Shown: piece after piece, positions 9,378-15,781 of the stretch
Layout: each line of letters starts with the position of its first letter
Numbering within the stretch: the stretch's first letter is position 1
NCBI GenBank assembly: GCA_964428185.1
Contig: CAYRXH010000058.1
Location: 1 to 15,781 of the forward strand
From: CAYMAZ01 sp964428185
Lineage (GTDB): Bacteria; Bacteroidota; Bacteroidia; Bacteroidales; DTU049
Direction: 5' to 3'
DNA: 15,781 bases
Notes under the pieces: model-generated
What the model saw: only the letters and a program-made list of their open reading frames with translations
Database searches by the model: none
Told to the model about the DNA's origin: nothing
Translations under genes and position numbers: made by a program

Positions 9378-10727
9378 TTGCAGCAAAAGAAACACATCAT
9401 TATTTTACTCTGTATCTCAGTCCTCCTCTTTCTGTCCGAATATTTTTTTGCAGCAGCATTTCACCGGCCTGCTTCTGATGATTTTTTCTTTATGAACAGC
9501 GTCAGAGAGCATGGTATCACAGGGGGAACATTGCTGCAGTTTTCGGATCAGAATTCCAGATTTATCTCAATGTTGCTCATTCATCTCATAATCAGCGGGA
9601 TGATGAAATACAAACTGTTCTTCCTGTTTATCTCAGTAGTTCTTTTGATAGCCTTCACCAGTTCCATGCTCCTGCTCATGCGGTCTGTTGAATGCAGATT
9701 CAAGGTTCATTTCACTACTCCCCTTTTATATGCTCTGTTTGCCACTGCCATCATGTTTTATTCAGGATTCAGCACCGGAGAAATCTGGTTCTGGGCTTCA
9801 TCCATACCTACATACCTTTTAAACACCATCATGATTATAGTTGCCATCGCACTGCTGTATCACAGAAGTCGTAGATGGTATGTCATTATTGCTGGTATTT
9901 TGTGTTTTGCATATATGGGAAATGCTTCTGAATTATCAGTTTTCGTGGTGCCGCCCATTATTATCCTGTTTTTTATCTCAGTACGTTCAGCTCCATGCAG
10001 AAATGACAAGTGGAAAGCAACTGTCTTCATGCTTTCTTTCAGTATTGCAGCACTGCTGCTTTTCAGTGGCAAAGGAATGACCAACAGAATTGATTCTGTG
10101 TCGGTTGTTTCATGGAGCGAAGCCCTGTGGCAGGGTTTCAGATATTGCGGAATCATTGTTCTCAGACAACTCCCACATGTTATTTTCCCTGTGATTTCAG
10201 GAATCATATTTTTTGCTGCCATCCTTGCAGATCAGCAATTTATTCGATTGAGAAAACGAAGTATAATGCTTTTCATTTCTGCTGTTGCAATTGTTCTCTT
10301 ACTGTTTCAGTTTATGTTTGCGTTTCATACCATTGACACTGCACCAGCAAGAGCACTGTTTGTTCCCATTTCATTCATCATACTCACAGCAATTGTCTTT
10401 ACCAGTTCCTGGATTCAAAAACGAAACACTCATATTCTGAAGTCTTCGGCACTCATTGCCCTGATTGTATTCCAAAGTGTTCATGCCAGTATCAGGATTC
10501 CGCAAACCATAAAATATGTGGAGCAATTTGACTCACGAATGTTGCAACTCAAACAGTCTGCATGTCCTACTTCAGGGATAATGGTTCTTGACCAACTGCC
10601 GCATCCGGGACTGTTGTATGCGGATGAAATTACTGCTGATACCTCTGCCTATCAGAATATCCATCTGAAACTTGGATTGCAACTGGACTTTCATGTGATT
10701 GTGAAAAATTCGGAAGATCCTCAGTAA
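9378..10727 (+). CDS. Polytopic membrane protein, possible GT-C glycosyltransferase
   Basis: This 449-residue integral membrane protein has about eleven hydrophobic segments spread from residue 5 to about residue 375, and a short soluble C-terminal tail of about 60 residues. After the first membrane segment comes RPASDDFFFMNSVREHG (about residues 29-45). An acidic DD in the first outer loop is typical of GT-C glycosyltransferases and of DUF6056-like membrane proteins, so transfer of a sugar from a lipid-linked donor is a reasonable guess. The best start is TTG at 9378. The frame has a stop (TAA) at 9363 and no ATG between. It lies 33 bp after the previous gene and 19 bp before the aminotransferase on the same strand. 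That it is a gene is secure; the enzymatic role is tentative. Confidence 0.8.
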   Translation: MQQKKHIIILLCISVLLFLSEYFFAAAFHRPASDDFFFMNSVREHGITGGTLLQFSDQNSRFISMLLIHLIISGMMKYKLFFLFISVVLLIAFTSSMLLLMRSVECRFKVHFTTPLLYALFATAIMFYSGFSTGEIWFWASSIPTYLLNTIMIIVAIALLYHRSRRWYVIIAGILCFAYMGNASELSVFVVPPIIILFFISVRSAPCRNDKWKATVFMLSFSIAALLLFSGKGMTNRIDSVSVVSWSEALWQGFRYCGIIVLRQLPHVIFPVISGIIFFAAILADQQFIRLRKRSIMLFISAVAIVLLLFQFMFAFHTIDTAPARALFVPISFIILTAIVFTSSWIQKRNTHILKSSALIALIVFQSVHASIRIPQTIKYVEQFDSRMLQLKQSACPTSGIMVLDQLPHPGLLYADEITADTSAYQNIHLKLGLQLDFHVIVKNSEDPQ

Positions 10728-10746
10728 TTTTGACAAAAATAACAAT

Positions 10747-11577
10747 ATGATCAAAGCCGTGCAGCAATTTTTCATCGCAGACTCAAAAATTCATACTGTC
10801 AAAAGTTGTTCATGTGTCATTCCGCCACCTGCAGATCATATTTATGAAGTATTCAGAATCATTGACAGTGTGCCTCTGTTTCTGGAAGATCATTTGCAAA
10901 GACTGCAATTTTCACTCAATGAAGCAGGAATTTCAATTCATACAGATTCTCTTCTTCCACATATTGAAACCCTGATGAAACTAAACGGATATGCAACAGG
11001 GAACATTAAGATCATACTCTGGCGATCAGAATCCGATGTTCATTTTATGATGTTCTATGACCGGCATCTGTATCCCACAGAGCAGGAATTCGACGAAGGA
11101 GTCAGGCTTGGCATTCTTAGCAGGGAAAGGAAAAATCCGAACCTCAAATTATTTGATTCAAACATGCGGAAAGATGCCGCAGAGATGATTGATTCAGGTA
11201 AGTTTTATGAAATACTGCTGTGTACACAACAATCATTCATCACTGAAGGGAGCAGATCCAATGTTTTCTTCATCAGGGATAACAATATCATCACCCCACC
11301 TGCCTCCGAAGTACTTGAAGGCGTCACAAGAAAAAAGATCATCAGTATTATCCGTACACTGAAACTCAACTTTTCGGAACGACCTGTCCATCTGAATGAA
11401 CTAAAAGATTTTGAATCAGTATTCATCACCGGAACTTCCAGAAGAGTTCTTCCTGTGAAATCTATTGATGGTATTGAAGGTACATATAAAACAAATCATC
11501 CACTGATCAGAACATTACAGCATGAGTTTCTTGAACTCTGCAAAATGTATATTGAGGAAGTTAAAAGTAGGAAATAA
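10747..11577 (+). CDS. Class IV PLP-dependent aminotransferase (IlvE/PabC/DAAT family)
   Basis: This is a 276-residue fold-type IV pyridoxal-phosphate enzyme. Family features appear in order: YEVFRIIDSVPLFLEDHLQRL near residues 33-53, the candidate PLP lysine K134 in NLKLFDSN, and the signature around E167 in FITEGSRSNVFFI. TPPASEVLEGVTRKKI and FITGTSRRVLPV follow. The family includes branched-chain aminotransferase, aminodeoxychorismate lyase and D-amino-acid transaminase, and the sequence alone does not separate these. At under 280 residues it is closer in size to PabC or D-amino-acid transaminase than to typical IlvE. The start is ATG 10747. The last 17 bp overlap the tail of a decayed minus-strand rhomboid gene, so the two were originally convergent neighbours. 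Confidence 0.9.
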   Translation: MIKAVQQFFIADSKIHTVKSCSCVIPPPADHIYEVFRIIDSVPLFLEDHLQRLQFSLNEAGISIHTDSLLPHIETLMKLNGYATGNIKIILWRSESDVHFMMFYDRHLYPTEQEFDEGVRLGILSRERKNPNLKLFDSNMRKDAAEMIDSGKFYEILLCTQQSFITEGSRSNVFFIRDNNIITPPASEVLEGVTRKKIISIIRTLKLNFSERPVHLNELKDFESVFITGTSRRVLPVKSIDGIEGTYKTNHPLIRTLQHEFLELCKMYIEEVKSRK

Positions 11578-11763
11578 AATTCTTCAGAAGCAGAGGTTCA
11601 ATCAGAATCGGAAAGGCAAGCCCGTATAATGCGCCAAAGAAATGAGCATCATGACCTATATTGTCCCTATTTCGTCGGGAAAAACATTTAAGTAATTGAT
11701 AAACAAATACATAAAAACTCATATTGGCACTACATGATTTTTTAAACAATTGAATGTGAGTAT
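11561..11763 (-). pseudogene. Rhomboid protease remnant, C-terminal part
   Basis: On the minus strand the frame ending at 11561 encodes SRRNRDN, then GHDAHFFGALYGLAFPI and an ILIEP tail. This is the last transmembrane region of Bacteroidota rhomboid intramembrane proteases. The second His of GHDAH (bases 11642-11644) matches the catalytic histidine. Further upstream the homology jumps to another frame. VPI, a stop, then VFMYLFINYL (about 11730-11690) resembles the PIPA-FG-YL segment before the last helix, so a frameshift lies near 11685. ILTFN-like codons around 11763 may be a little more of the same gene. There is no intact start and the N-terminal half is absent here; it appears at 15198-15476. 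This is a pseudogene fragment. A 62-codon open stretch survives but lacks most of the protein. Confidence 0.7.
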
Positions 11764-11865
11764 TTTAAATTTTACAAATTTGTCATTATCATAATTAAGC
11801 CCAGCTTGCCAAAAAGTTCTCAAAAACCCACAATAACTATAGGGCTTTTCAAACTTTTAGTGTTT

Positions 11866-11900
11866 TTTGTCGTTCAATAGTGATAAAAATATTATTTTTG
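11866..11900 (+). promoter_or_regulatory. Candidate Bacteroidota promoter for the nickel/cobalt importer operon
   Basis: A TATTTTTG box (11893-11900) fits the TAnnTTTG -7 element of Bacteroidota primary promoters. TTTG at 11866-11869 could be the -33 element, but the 23-base gap is a little longer than usual. The box is 42 bases before the cbiM start. No NikR-like palindrome or cobalamin riboswitch was found in 11764-11942. Confidence 0.35.
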
Positions 11901-11942
11901 TGCCACGATTTTAAAAAAGGTGTTACACATTTGAATTAAAGT

Positions 11943-12518
11943 ATGCACATTGCCGACGGAATCATAGATGTCCGCATTTGTATTGCATCCCATGCAATTT
12001 CACTTGCTTTGATTTATATCTCTGCCGTTAGAATTGATGCTGATGAAATTCCGAAGATGGGAATTAGCGGTGCAGCCTTGTTCGTCTTATCACTGATACA
12101 CATTCCCATGTCAGGCACATCAATACATCCCGGATTGTTTGGCATGGCAGGTATCATATTGGGAAGGCGTGTATTTCCGGTGATTTATACCGTTTTGTTG
12201 TTTCAGTCACTAATTTTTCAGCATGGAGGACTGATGACCTTAGGAGTGAATGCATTGAATATGGGAACCGGTGCATTTCTTGCATACTTGATATGGAAAC
12301 AGAAGTATATTCCTGAATTGGTAAGAGCATTTGTTTCGGGATTTACAGGAGTCATTGTTCCTTCATTGCTCATGTTAACAGAATTTAAAATGACCGGATA
12401 TGGGAAAGGAATTTTTATTCTCACATCAGTTTATTTATTTGCTGCCCTTGCCGAAGCATTCATTTCACTTGCAGCAGTGAGTTTCTTCAGAAAAGTTAAG
12501 TCCGATATTATTTCCTAA
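11943..12518 (+). CDS. Nickel/cobalt ECF importer substrate-binding membrane component (CbiM/NikM)
   Basis: This 191-residue S-component of an energy-coupling factor importer carries Ni2+ or Co2+ across the inner membrane. The N terminus is MHIADG, the hallmark Met1-His2 metal site of CbiM/NikM, which fixes ATG 11943 as the start. A second ligand candidate is H62 in IPMSGTSIHPGL, aligned with the loop histidine that binds nickel in NikM. LGVNALNMG near residue 100 is another family motif. About six to seven membrane segments are visible. It is the first gene of a four-gene operon: 10 bp separate it from the NikL-like gene, and CbiQ and CbiO follow. No hydrogenase, urease or B12 biosynthesis gene lies nearby to tell nickel from cobalt. 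The operon sits between two pieces of a broken rhomboid gene. Confidence 0.92.
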   Translation: MHIADGIIDVRICIASHAISLALIYISAVRIDADEIPKMGISGAALFVLSLIHIPMSGTSIHPGLFGMAGIILGRRVFPVIYTVLLFQSLIFQHGGLMTLGVNALNMGTGAFLAYLIWKQKYIPELVRAFVSGFTGVIVPSLLMLTEFKMTGYGKGIFILTSVYLFAALAEAFISLAAVSFFRKVKSDIIS

Positions 12519-12528
12519 ATTTTTAACG

Positions 12529-13065
12529 ATGAAAAAATCAGTTATTTTCTTTTTCTTTTCCAGTTTCTTAATGGCCGGCATCAAGCCTGCTAATGCACAC
12601 GCTGTATATGTTGATTTCAACATTAAATCACCTTTTGTAAATGTGAAAGCCTATTTTTCTAAAAATTCTCCAATGGCAAATTCTGATGTAACAATTTTTC
12701 CTCCCGGCTCAGACACACCATTTCAAAAAGGTGTAACAGATCTGCAGGGTAATTTTGTTTTTATGCCCAATCGGGCAGGAACATGGAAAGTCATCGCAGA
12801 TGACGGGTTGGGGCATAAACGAACTGCAGAAATTGTCATCAATGAAAGTTTTTTCAGTGATGAAGAAAACAGGGTTATTGACGATACACAACAACATCTG
12901 CAAGATGAACATGAAGGGTACGATAGTCAGTCAAAAACTCATCCTGACCATAATCATGAACACATACATTCAAAAATTCCTGTTTTCTACAAAGTCATAT
13001 TCGGCTTGTCGCTGATTTTCGGCATAAGCGGAATTTTTTACGGCTTGAAAAAGCGAAATTCTTGA
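12529..13065 (+). CDS. NikL/CbiL-like periplasmic auxiliary component of the metal importer
   Basis: The 178-residue protein has a signal peptide (KK, a hydrophobic core, and ANA at residues 21-23). The predicted mature protein begins HAVYVDF, placing a histidine at the new N terminus. A small beta-sandwich domain follows with the NikL-like features AYFSKNSPM, GVTDLQGNFVFMP and DGLGHKR. A histidine- and acid-rich stretch covers about residues 125-148 (KTHPDHNHEHIHS), then one membrane helix (about 153-172) and a KKR stop-transfer end. In known systems NikL replaces CbiN in NikMLQO-type nickel importers, so this favours nickel over cobalt. The basis is the domain type, not biochemistry. It lies between cbiM and cbiQ in the same operon. 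His-rich linkers vary widely in this family. Confidence 0.8.
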   Translation: MKKSVIFFFFSSFLMAGIKPANAHAVYVDFNIKSPFVNVKAYFSKNSPMANSDVTIFPPGSDTPFQKGVTDLQGNFVFMPNRAGTWKVIADDGLGHKRTAEIVINESFFSDEENRVIDDTQQHLQDEHEGYDSQSKTHPDHNHEHIHSKIPVFYKVIFGLSLIFGISGIFYGLKKRNS

Positions 13066-13069
13066 TAGT

Positions 13070-13843
13070 TTGAAACATTCATTCATTGATAAATACAGCA
13101 ATATTCAATCTCCGGTTCACAGAATAGACCCTGGAATAAAACTTCTGTGCGTGCTTACAGCAATACTTTGTATGGCGTCAGAACACAGGCTGAATTTAAG
13201 TCCATTTGCTTTCTACGGAATAATCCTAATAATACTTTTTGCATTAAGCAGAGTACCCCTGTTTTATGTTTTTAAGAGACTCATCATTGTGCTTCCGGTC
13301 ATTTTTTTAGCAGCAGCTCTCTATCCATTTTCTGCATTGATTTCAAAAGGGAGTGGCTTTTTAAGATTATCTGATTCTTCAATCACGATTGCGTTTTCTA
13401 TATTTTTGAAAGCACTGCTTTCTGTCTTATTTCTTATCCTTTTGGTATCAACTGAAAAATTTCACTATCTGCTTGGTGGATTACGAAAAATCAGAATGCC
13501 TGCAGTTGTCTGCATCATTGCAGCCCTAATGTATCGTTATGTTTTTATACTTTCAGACGAGTTAATGAGAACAAGTCTGGCAAGACAAAGCAGGACTCCG
13601 GGAAAACTTAGGTTAAACAGGTGGAAGGTGCTTGGTAATCAAATGGCTGTAGTTTTTCTCAGGAGTTGGGAACGTTCAAAAATGATATTCAGTGCAATGC
13701 GATCAAGGGGATTCACGGGAAATTTCCCTTCAATGAATCAAAGTCAAATGAAGGCATCTGATGTTATTGTCTTTTGTATTTTTGGATTGCTGTTTCTTTC
13801 AATTAGATTTTGGAATGAAGTAAGTTATATTTTTTCTCAGTAA
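13070..13843 (+). CDS. ECF transporter T-component (CbiQ/NikQ)
   Basis: This 257-residue transmembrane coupling protein links the metal-binding component to the ATPase. The N terminus has VHRIDPGIKLLC, typical of CbiQ, and about five membrane helices follow. The coupling-helix motif lies at about residues 198-217, in SKMIFSAMRSRGFTG; its A-x-R-x-R-G core normally docks on the ATPase. The start is TTG at 13070. An in-frame stop at 13046 and the lack of an ATG between make TTG the only reasonable choice. It is 4 bp downstream of the nikL-like stop and 25 bp upstream of the ATPase gene. No odd residues or frame breaks were seen. Confidence 0.9.
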   Translation: MKHSFIDKYSNIQSPVHRIDPGIKLLCVLTAILCMASEHRLNLSPFAFYGIILIILFALSRVPLFYVFKRLIIVLPVIFLAAALYPFSALISKGSGFLRLSDSSITIAFSIFLKALLSVLFLILLVSTEKFHYLLGGLRKIRMPAVVCIIAALMYRYVFILSDELMRTSLARQSRTPGKLRLNRWKVLGNQMAVVFLRSWERSKMIFSAMRSRGFTGNFPSMNQSQMKASDVIVFCIFGLLFLSIRFWNEVSYIFSQ

Positions 13844-13868
13844 ATGTTACACTAATTTTTTTTAATAA

Positions 13869-14612
13869 ATGCCAGCATCAGTTACAATCAATAATCTTTC
13901 ATTTTCATATGAACCGGATTTGCCAGTTTTGGAAGATATAAATCTTCAGATTGCATCTGGTGAAAAGTTTGGCATTATTGGTCCGATGGGTGCCGGAAAA
14001 TCAACATTATTGTTGCATCTGAACGGAATATTATCAGGCAGGGGACAGGTTATGATTGATGACATTGAAGTGTCAAAAAAAAATCTGGCTTCCATCAGAA
14101 GGAAAGTTGGAATAGTTTTTCAAAATCCTGACGATCAGCTATTTAATCCGACAGTTGAAGAAGATATTGCTTTTGGACCCTTAAACTTTGGATACAACAT
14201 TGACCAAACAAGGCAAATGATTGATCAGGCGTTAGATGAAATGCAACTGAAAGGTTTTGAAAAAAGAATTTCACATCATTTGTCAATGGGAGAGAAGAAA
14301 AAGATTGCAATAGCTACTGTTTTGGCCACCCGTCCGGATGTCATTGCCTTTGATGAACCTTTTGCAAGCCTCGACCCGATGATGATTCAGCAACTTGTAA
14401 ATATTATCAAAAATCTTAACTCAACGTTGATCATTATTTCTCAATCTTTTTTGCCTCTTGTGGCATTTTGCAACCGGATAGCAATTTTGAATAACGGGAA
14501 GATAACTGCAACAGGCTCTACAAATGATATTCTCAGGAATGACCAACTGCTGTTAGAAAACGGTATAGACCTAAGCCTTTACAAAAATATCTGCAGGGAA
14601 TTGTTCAGTTAA
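13869..14612 (+). CDS. ECF transporter ATPase (CbiO/NikO)
   Basis: This 247-residue ABC ATPase powers the metal importer. Motifs in order are Walker A GPMGAGKST (38-46), Q-loop Q85 in VFQNPDDQLF, the signature LSMGEKKKIAIA (138-149) in place of LSGGQ, Walker B VIAFDEP with E163, and D-loop SLD (167-169). The position of the H-loop histidine is S191-Q192-S193 (TLIIISQSF), where relatives usually have T-H-D. Gln therefore replaces the switch histidine at bases 14442-14444. Apart from that the protein looks intact and full length. It is the last gene of the operon. The metal itself is set by the membrane component, not by this protein. Confidence 0.93.
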   Translation: MPASVTINNLSFSYEPDLPVLEDINLQIASGEKFGIIGPMGAGKSTLLLHLNGILSGRGQVMIDDIEVSKKNLASIRRKVGIVFQNPDDQLFNPTVEEDIAFGPLNFGYNIDQTRQMIDQALDEMQLKGFEKRISHHLSMGEKKKIAIATVLATRPDVIAFDEPFASLDPMMIQQLVNIIKNLNSTLIIISQSFLPLVAFCNRIAILNNGKITATGSTNDILRNDQLLLENGIDLSLYKNICRELFS

Positions 14613-14626
14613 AATTGAATGCACGA

Positions 14627-14662
14627 AATTGAAAGTTCAAGTAATAAATGCAACTTTTAATT
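14627..14662 (+). terminator. AT-rich hairpin 15 bp after cbiO, possible weak terminator
   Basis: Bases 14627-14637 pair with 14652-14662 (11 bp with one G-U pair), leaving a 14-base loop. It starts just after the cbiO stop. A run of eight T's follows about 20 bases later, so it is not a textbook terminator. It may be a 3' end or RNA-stabilising hairpin of the importer operon. Confidence 0.35.
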
Positions 14663-14701
14663 TACATTGAGAAACAGGGTTTTTTTTAAAATTTTCAAAA
14701 C

Positions 14702-14727
14702 AAAAAAGGGGGAATGATTTTCCCTCT
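14702..14727 (-). terminator. Rho-independent terminator-like hairpin, minus orientation
   Basis: AGGGGGAA (14707-14714) pairs with TTCCCTCT (14720-14727) around a 5-base loop, 8 bp with one G-U. Read on the minus strand the stem is followed directly by TTTTTT, the layout of an intrinsic terminator. It could end a short minus-strand transcript starting near 14801. Confidence 0.45.
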
Positions 14728-14801
14728 CTGTCCTGATGGATATGGTTTATCTTAGCCCCTTAATCCCATAAAAAAAGTTGCCATGATTTAACAATTAACC
14801 T
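14703..14801 (-). ncRNA. Candidate short minus-strand RNA or leader unit
   Basis: A TACCTTTG promoter box (14807-14814) and a terminator-like hairpin (14702-14727) bracket about 100 bases on the minus strand. Inside is a 10-codon reading frame, ATG GCA ACT to TAA, encoding MATFFMGLRG. The unit could be a small RNA, a microprotein mRNA or a leader cut off from a lost gene. I know no family that it matches, and there is no evidence of expression. Confidence 0.3.
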
Positions 14802-14806
14802 TAGAG

Positions 14807-14841
14807 CAAAGGTATGAAATTCAAGTTTTGCTCAATGCAAA
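14807..14841 (-). promoter_or_regulatory. Candidate Bacteroidota promoter, minus strand
   Basis: TACCTTTG (14807-14814, minus strand) is a perfect match to TAnnTTTG. A TTTG at 14838-14841 lies 23 bases upstream of it, slightly far for the -33 element. A start near 14801 is expected. It would drive the short unit ending at the 14702-14727 hairpin. Confidence 0.35.
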
Positions 14842-15197
14842 TCACAGAAAATGTCTCATCGCAAAACGGTTTGTAGTCAACAGATATACAATAACAATAG
14901 AAATACAAAGGAACTCCCGTAAACGAAAATACAAAGCACCAGAAGCTAAACTATTCTATTAAGAACGAAAAAGAGGTGTGTTCAGAAAGGTGTCTTTTAC
15001 AGAAAGCATGAAGAAATTTGTAAACACAAAAATACAGTAAGACTGGTTTCCGGAGCAGATGCTCGGTTATTGTGTAAAAGAAATCAAATTTGCTTAAAAT
15101 TAAACACAAGACATCGAAAAAATCTAAAATATTTTTCTCCATTCAAGTATTATTGGGTAATTTAGAAATTGTTGTTGTGTTTAAGACTTGAATCTAG
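14842..15197. other. AT-rich non-coding stretch, nothing recognised
   Basis: I see no supported gene here. A 63-codon minus-strand open stretch (14951-15142) has no recognisable domain and is probably chance. A short direct repeat, AAATACAAAG, occurs twice near 14900-14936. No transposon ends or target duplication were seen, although this stretch borders the broken rhomboid gene. Confidence 0.4.
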
Positions 15198-15476
15198 TTA
15201 ATTATGTCTGTGTCTGAAAAAGGAATACAGTGTTGACATCACAATTGCGCCAAAAATTCAATCCAATAAAAAAACAGCTAATGGTATGTAAAGACCAAAG
15301 CACTGAAATCAATCACAAAAGACCAGAAAAATAAAAAAACAACATATTAATCAACAAATGTGCACAGTCGGCATGAACAAATCCATAGGTCAGAAACCAA
15401 TAATATTCTCTGTGTCTGTTTTGATTCTGTCAGGGCTGAAATGAAGCCTGAATATGGTTCTCTGTTCTGAAAACAT
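15198..15476 (-). pseudogene. Rhomboid protease remnant, N-terminal part
   Basis: On the minus strand, bases 15390-15340 encode TYGFVHADCAHLLINM. It contains the rhomboid HxxxxHxxxN motif (HADCAHLLIN) of the second core helix. A stop follows about 10 codons later (FSGLL*). Upstream in another frame lies MFSEQRTIFRLHFSPDRIK (from ATG 15476), which resembles the short segment ahead of that helix in Bacteroidota rhomboids, so a frameshift lies near 15415. Downstream, bases 15254-15198 encode FGAIVMSTLYSFFRHRHN and a stop, resembling the next helix and the loop before the catalytic GxSG. No GxSG follows here. The frame is thus broken at least twice. The remaining half of such a gene is at 11561-11763 on the same strand. 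Confidence 0.72.
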
Positions 15477-15613
15477 ATCTAACGGTAAGTGTATGATTTC
15501 GTAAGGTTTTAGGGTTTCATTCCTTTCAAATCACCAACCAAAATTGATGTGAGCGATACCGCTCGAAAACCCATAATACCCTTATGAATCTTAACATTGT
15601 TAGCAAAAGTTTT

Positions 15614-15781
15614 CTATTGACCCAACACTTTAGCATCTACAAAGAATACTGCATGTAAATCTATATGGTGGTCAGAAGTCAGCATTTCATCTGTTACGGT
15701 ACTAACTCTTAATGAGAATTCGTCTTTTTTAATAAATTCTTTTAAGTCAACATTTGTTGTTTCTAACTCTAAGTACTTATC
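15614..15781 (-). CDS. Hypothetical protein, C-terminal end (partial)
   Basis: The minus-strand frame entering from the right edge stays open for 55 codons and stops at TAG (15614-15616). The sequence has good protein character: LELETTNVDLKEFIKKDEF, then VSTVTDEML, and a hydrophobic-aromatic end HAVFFVDAKVLGQ. Alternating polar and non-polar residues suggest beta strands, as in a periplasmic or exported beta-sandwich protein, but I do not recognise the family. No start is visible because the gene extends beyond the window. It lies upstream of and on the same strand as the rhomboid N-terminal remnant, about 140 bases away. Confidence 0.68.
   Translation of the reverse strand, partial: DKYLELETTNVDLKEFIKKDEFSLRVSTVTDEMLTSDHHIDLHAVFFVDAKVLGQ

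Noticed and set aside
10725..10745. sigma70 -35-like TTGACA before the aminotransferase
   Set aside because: Bacteroidota promoters use TTTG/TAnnTTTG elements, and the match lies directly over the gene start with no -7 box.
11798..11809. Decayed rhomboid GxSG catalytic motif on the minus strand (GCA AGC TGG GCT)
   Set aside because: It sits at about the right distance from the C-terminal piece, but only four codons fit and two would need changes. I did not count it in the pseudogene extent.
11797..11847. Terminator for the aminotransferase (AAGCCC...GGGCTT)
   Set aside because: A 6-bp stem around a loop of about 39 bases is too weak and likely chance.
11764..11942. Cobalamin riboswitch or NikR operator ahead of cbiM
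   Set aside because: GCCAC at about 11902 recalls the B12 box, but no surrounding riboswitch stems and no GTATGA-type palindrome are present, and the space is too short.
14703..14801. Signal recognition particle RNA
   Set aside because: A TCAGG and a GGGAA occur near the 3' end, but the GNAR tetraloop and AGCAGC of the SRP hairpin are missing.
14951..15142. 63-codon minus-strand reading frame
   Set aside because: Low-complexity composition, no domain and no operon context; expected by chance in AT-rich DNA.
15551..15564. Hairpin GAGCG-ATAC-CGCTC after the right-edge partial gene
   Set aside because: Perfect but only 5 bp and without a following T-run on either strand; not enough to call a terminator.

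Overview
The window looks like chromosomal DNA of a Bacteroidota bacterium, probably an anaerobic Bacteroidales-like lineage. The clues are the gene families, the weak use of Shine-Dalgarno sites, TTG starts, and TAnnTTTG-type promoter boxes. No rRNA, tRNA, transposase or CRISPR is visible.

Region 1 (1-8882, + strand) is a tight storage-polysaccharide operon. It holds a glycogen debranching enzyme (5' end cut by the window), a GT4-type glycosyltransferase, a GH57 amylase/branching-type enzyme, and a 1409-residue protein joining a GT3 glycogen synthase to a GT35 glycogen phosphorylase. All three junctions are 4-bp ATGA overlaps, so translation is probably coupled. Together the genes supply chain synthesis, remodelling, debranching and phosphorolysis. 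Two points are unusual: the synthase-phosphorylase fusion, and a C-terminal tail on the GH57 protein that reads like the C-terminal domain of the flagellar motor protein FliG.

Region 2 (8895-11577, + strand) holds a small two-repeat protein of unknown function, a polytopic membrane protein with a GT-C-like Asp-Asp loop, and a class IV PLP aminotransferase.

Region 3 (11561-15520) is the most interesting part. A four-gene ECF-type nickel/cobalt importer (cbiM/nikM, nikL-like, cbiQ/nikQ, cbiO/nikO; 11943-14612, + strand) sits between two decayed pieces of a minus-strand rhomboid protease gene. The N-terminal piece (HxxxxHxxxN motif) lies at 15198-15476 and the C-terminal piece (GHDAH motif) at 11561-11763. 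Both pieces are on the minus strand and in the order expected if the importer segment had landed inside one rhomboid gene. Between cbiO and the N-terminal piece lie two hairpins and a possible short minus-strand RNA unit (promoter, about 100 nt, terminator).

The right edge (15614-15781, minus strand) is the 3' end of another protein gene of unknown function. It would have been the upstream neighbour of the intact rhomboid gene.
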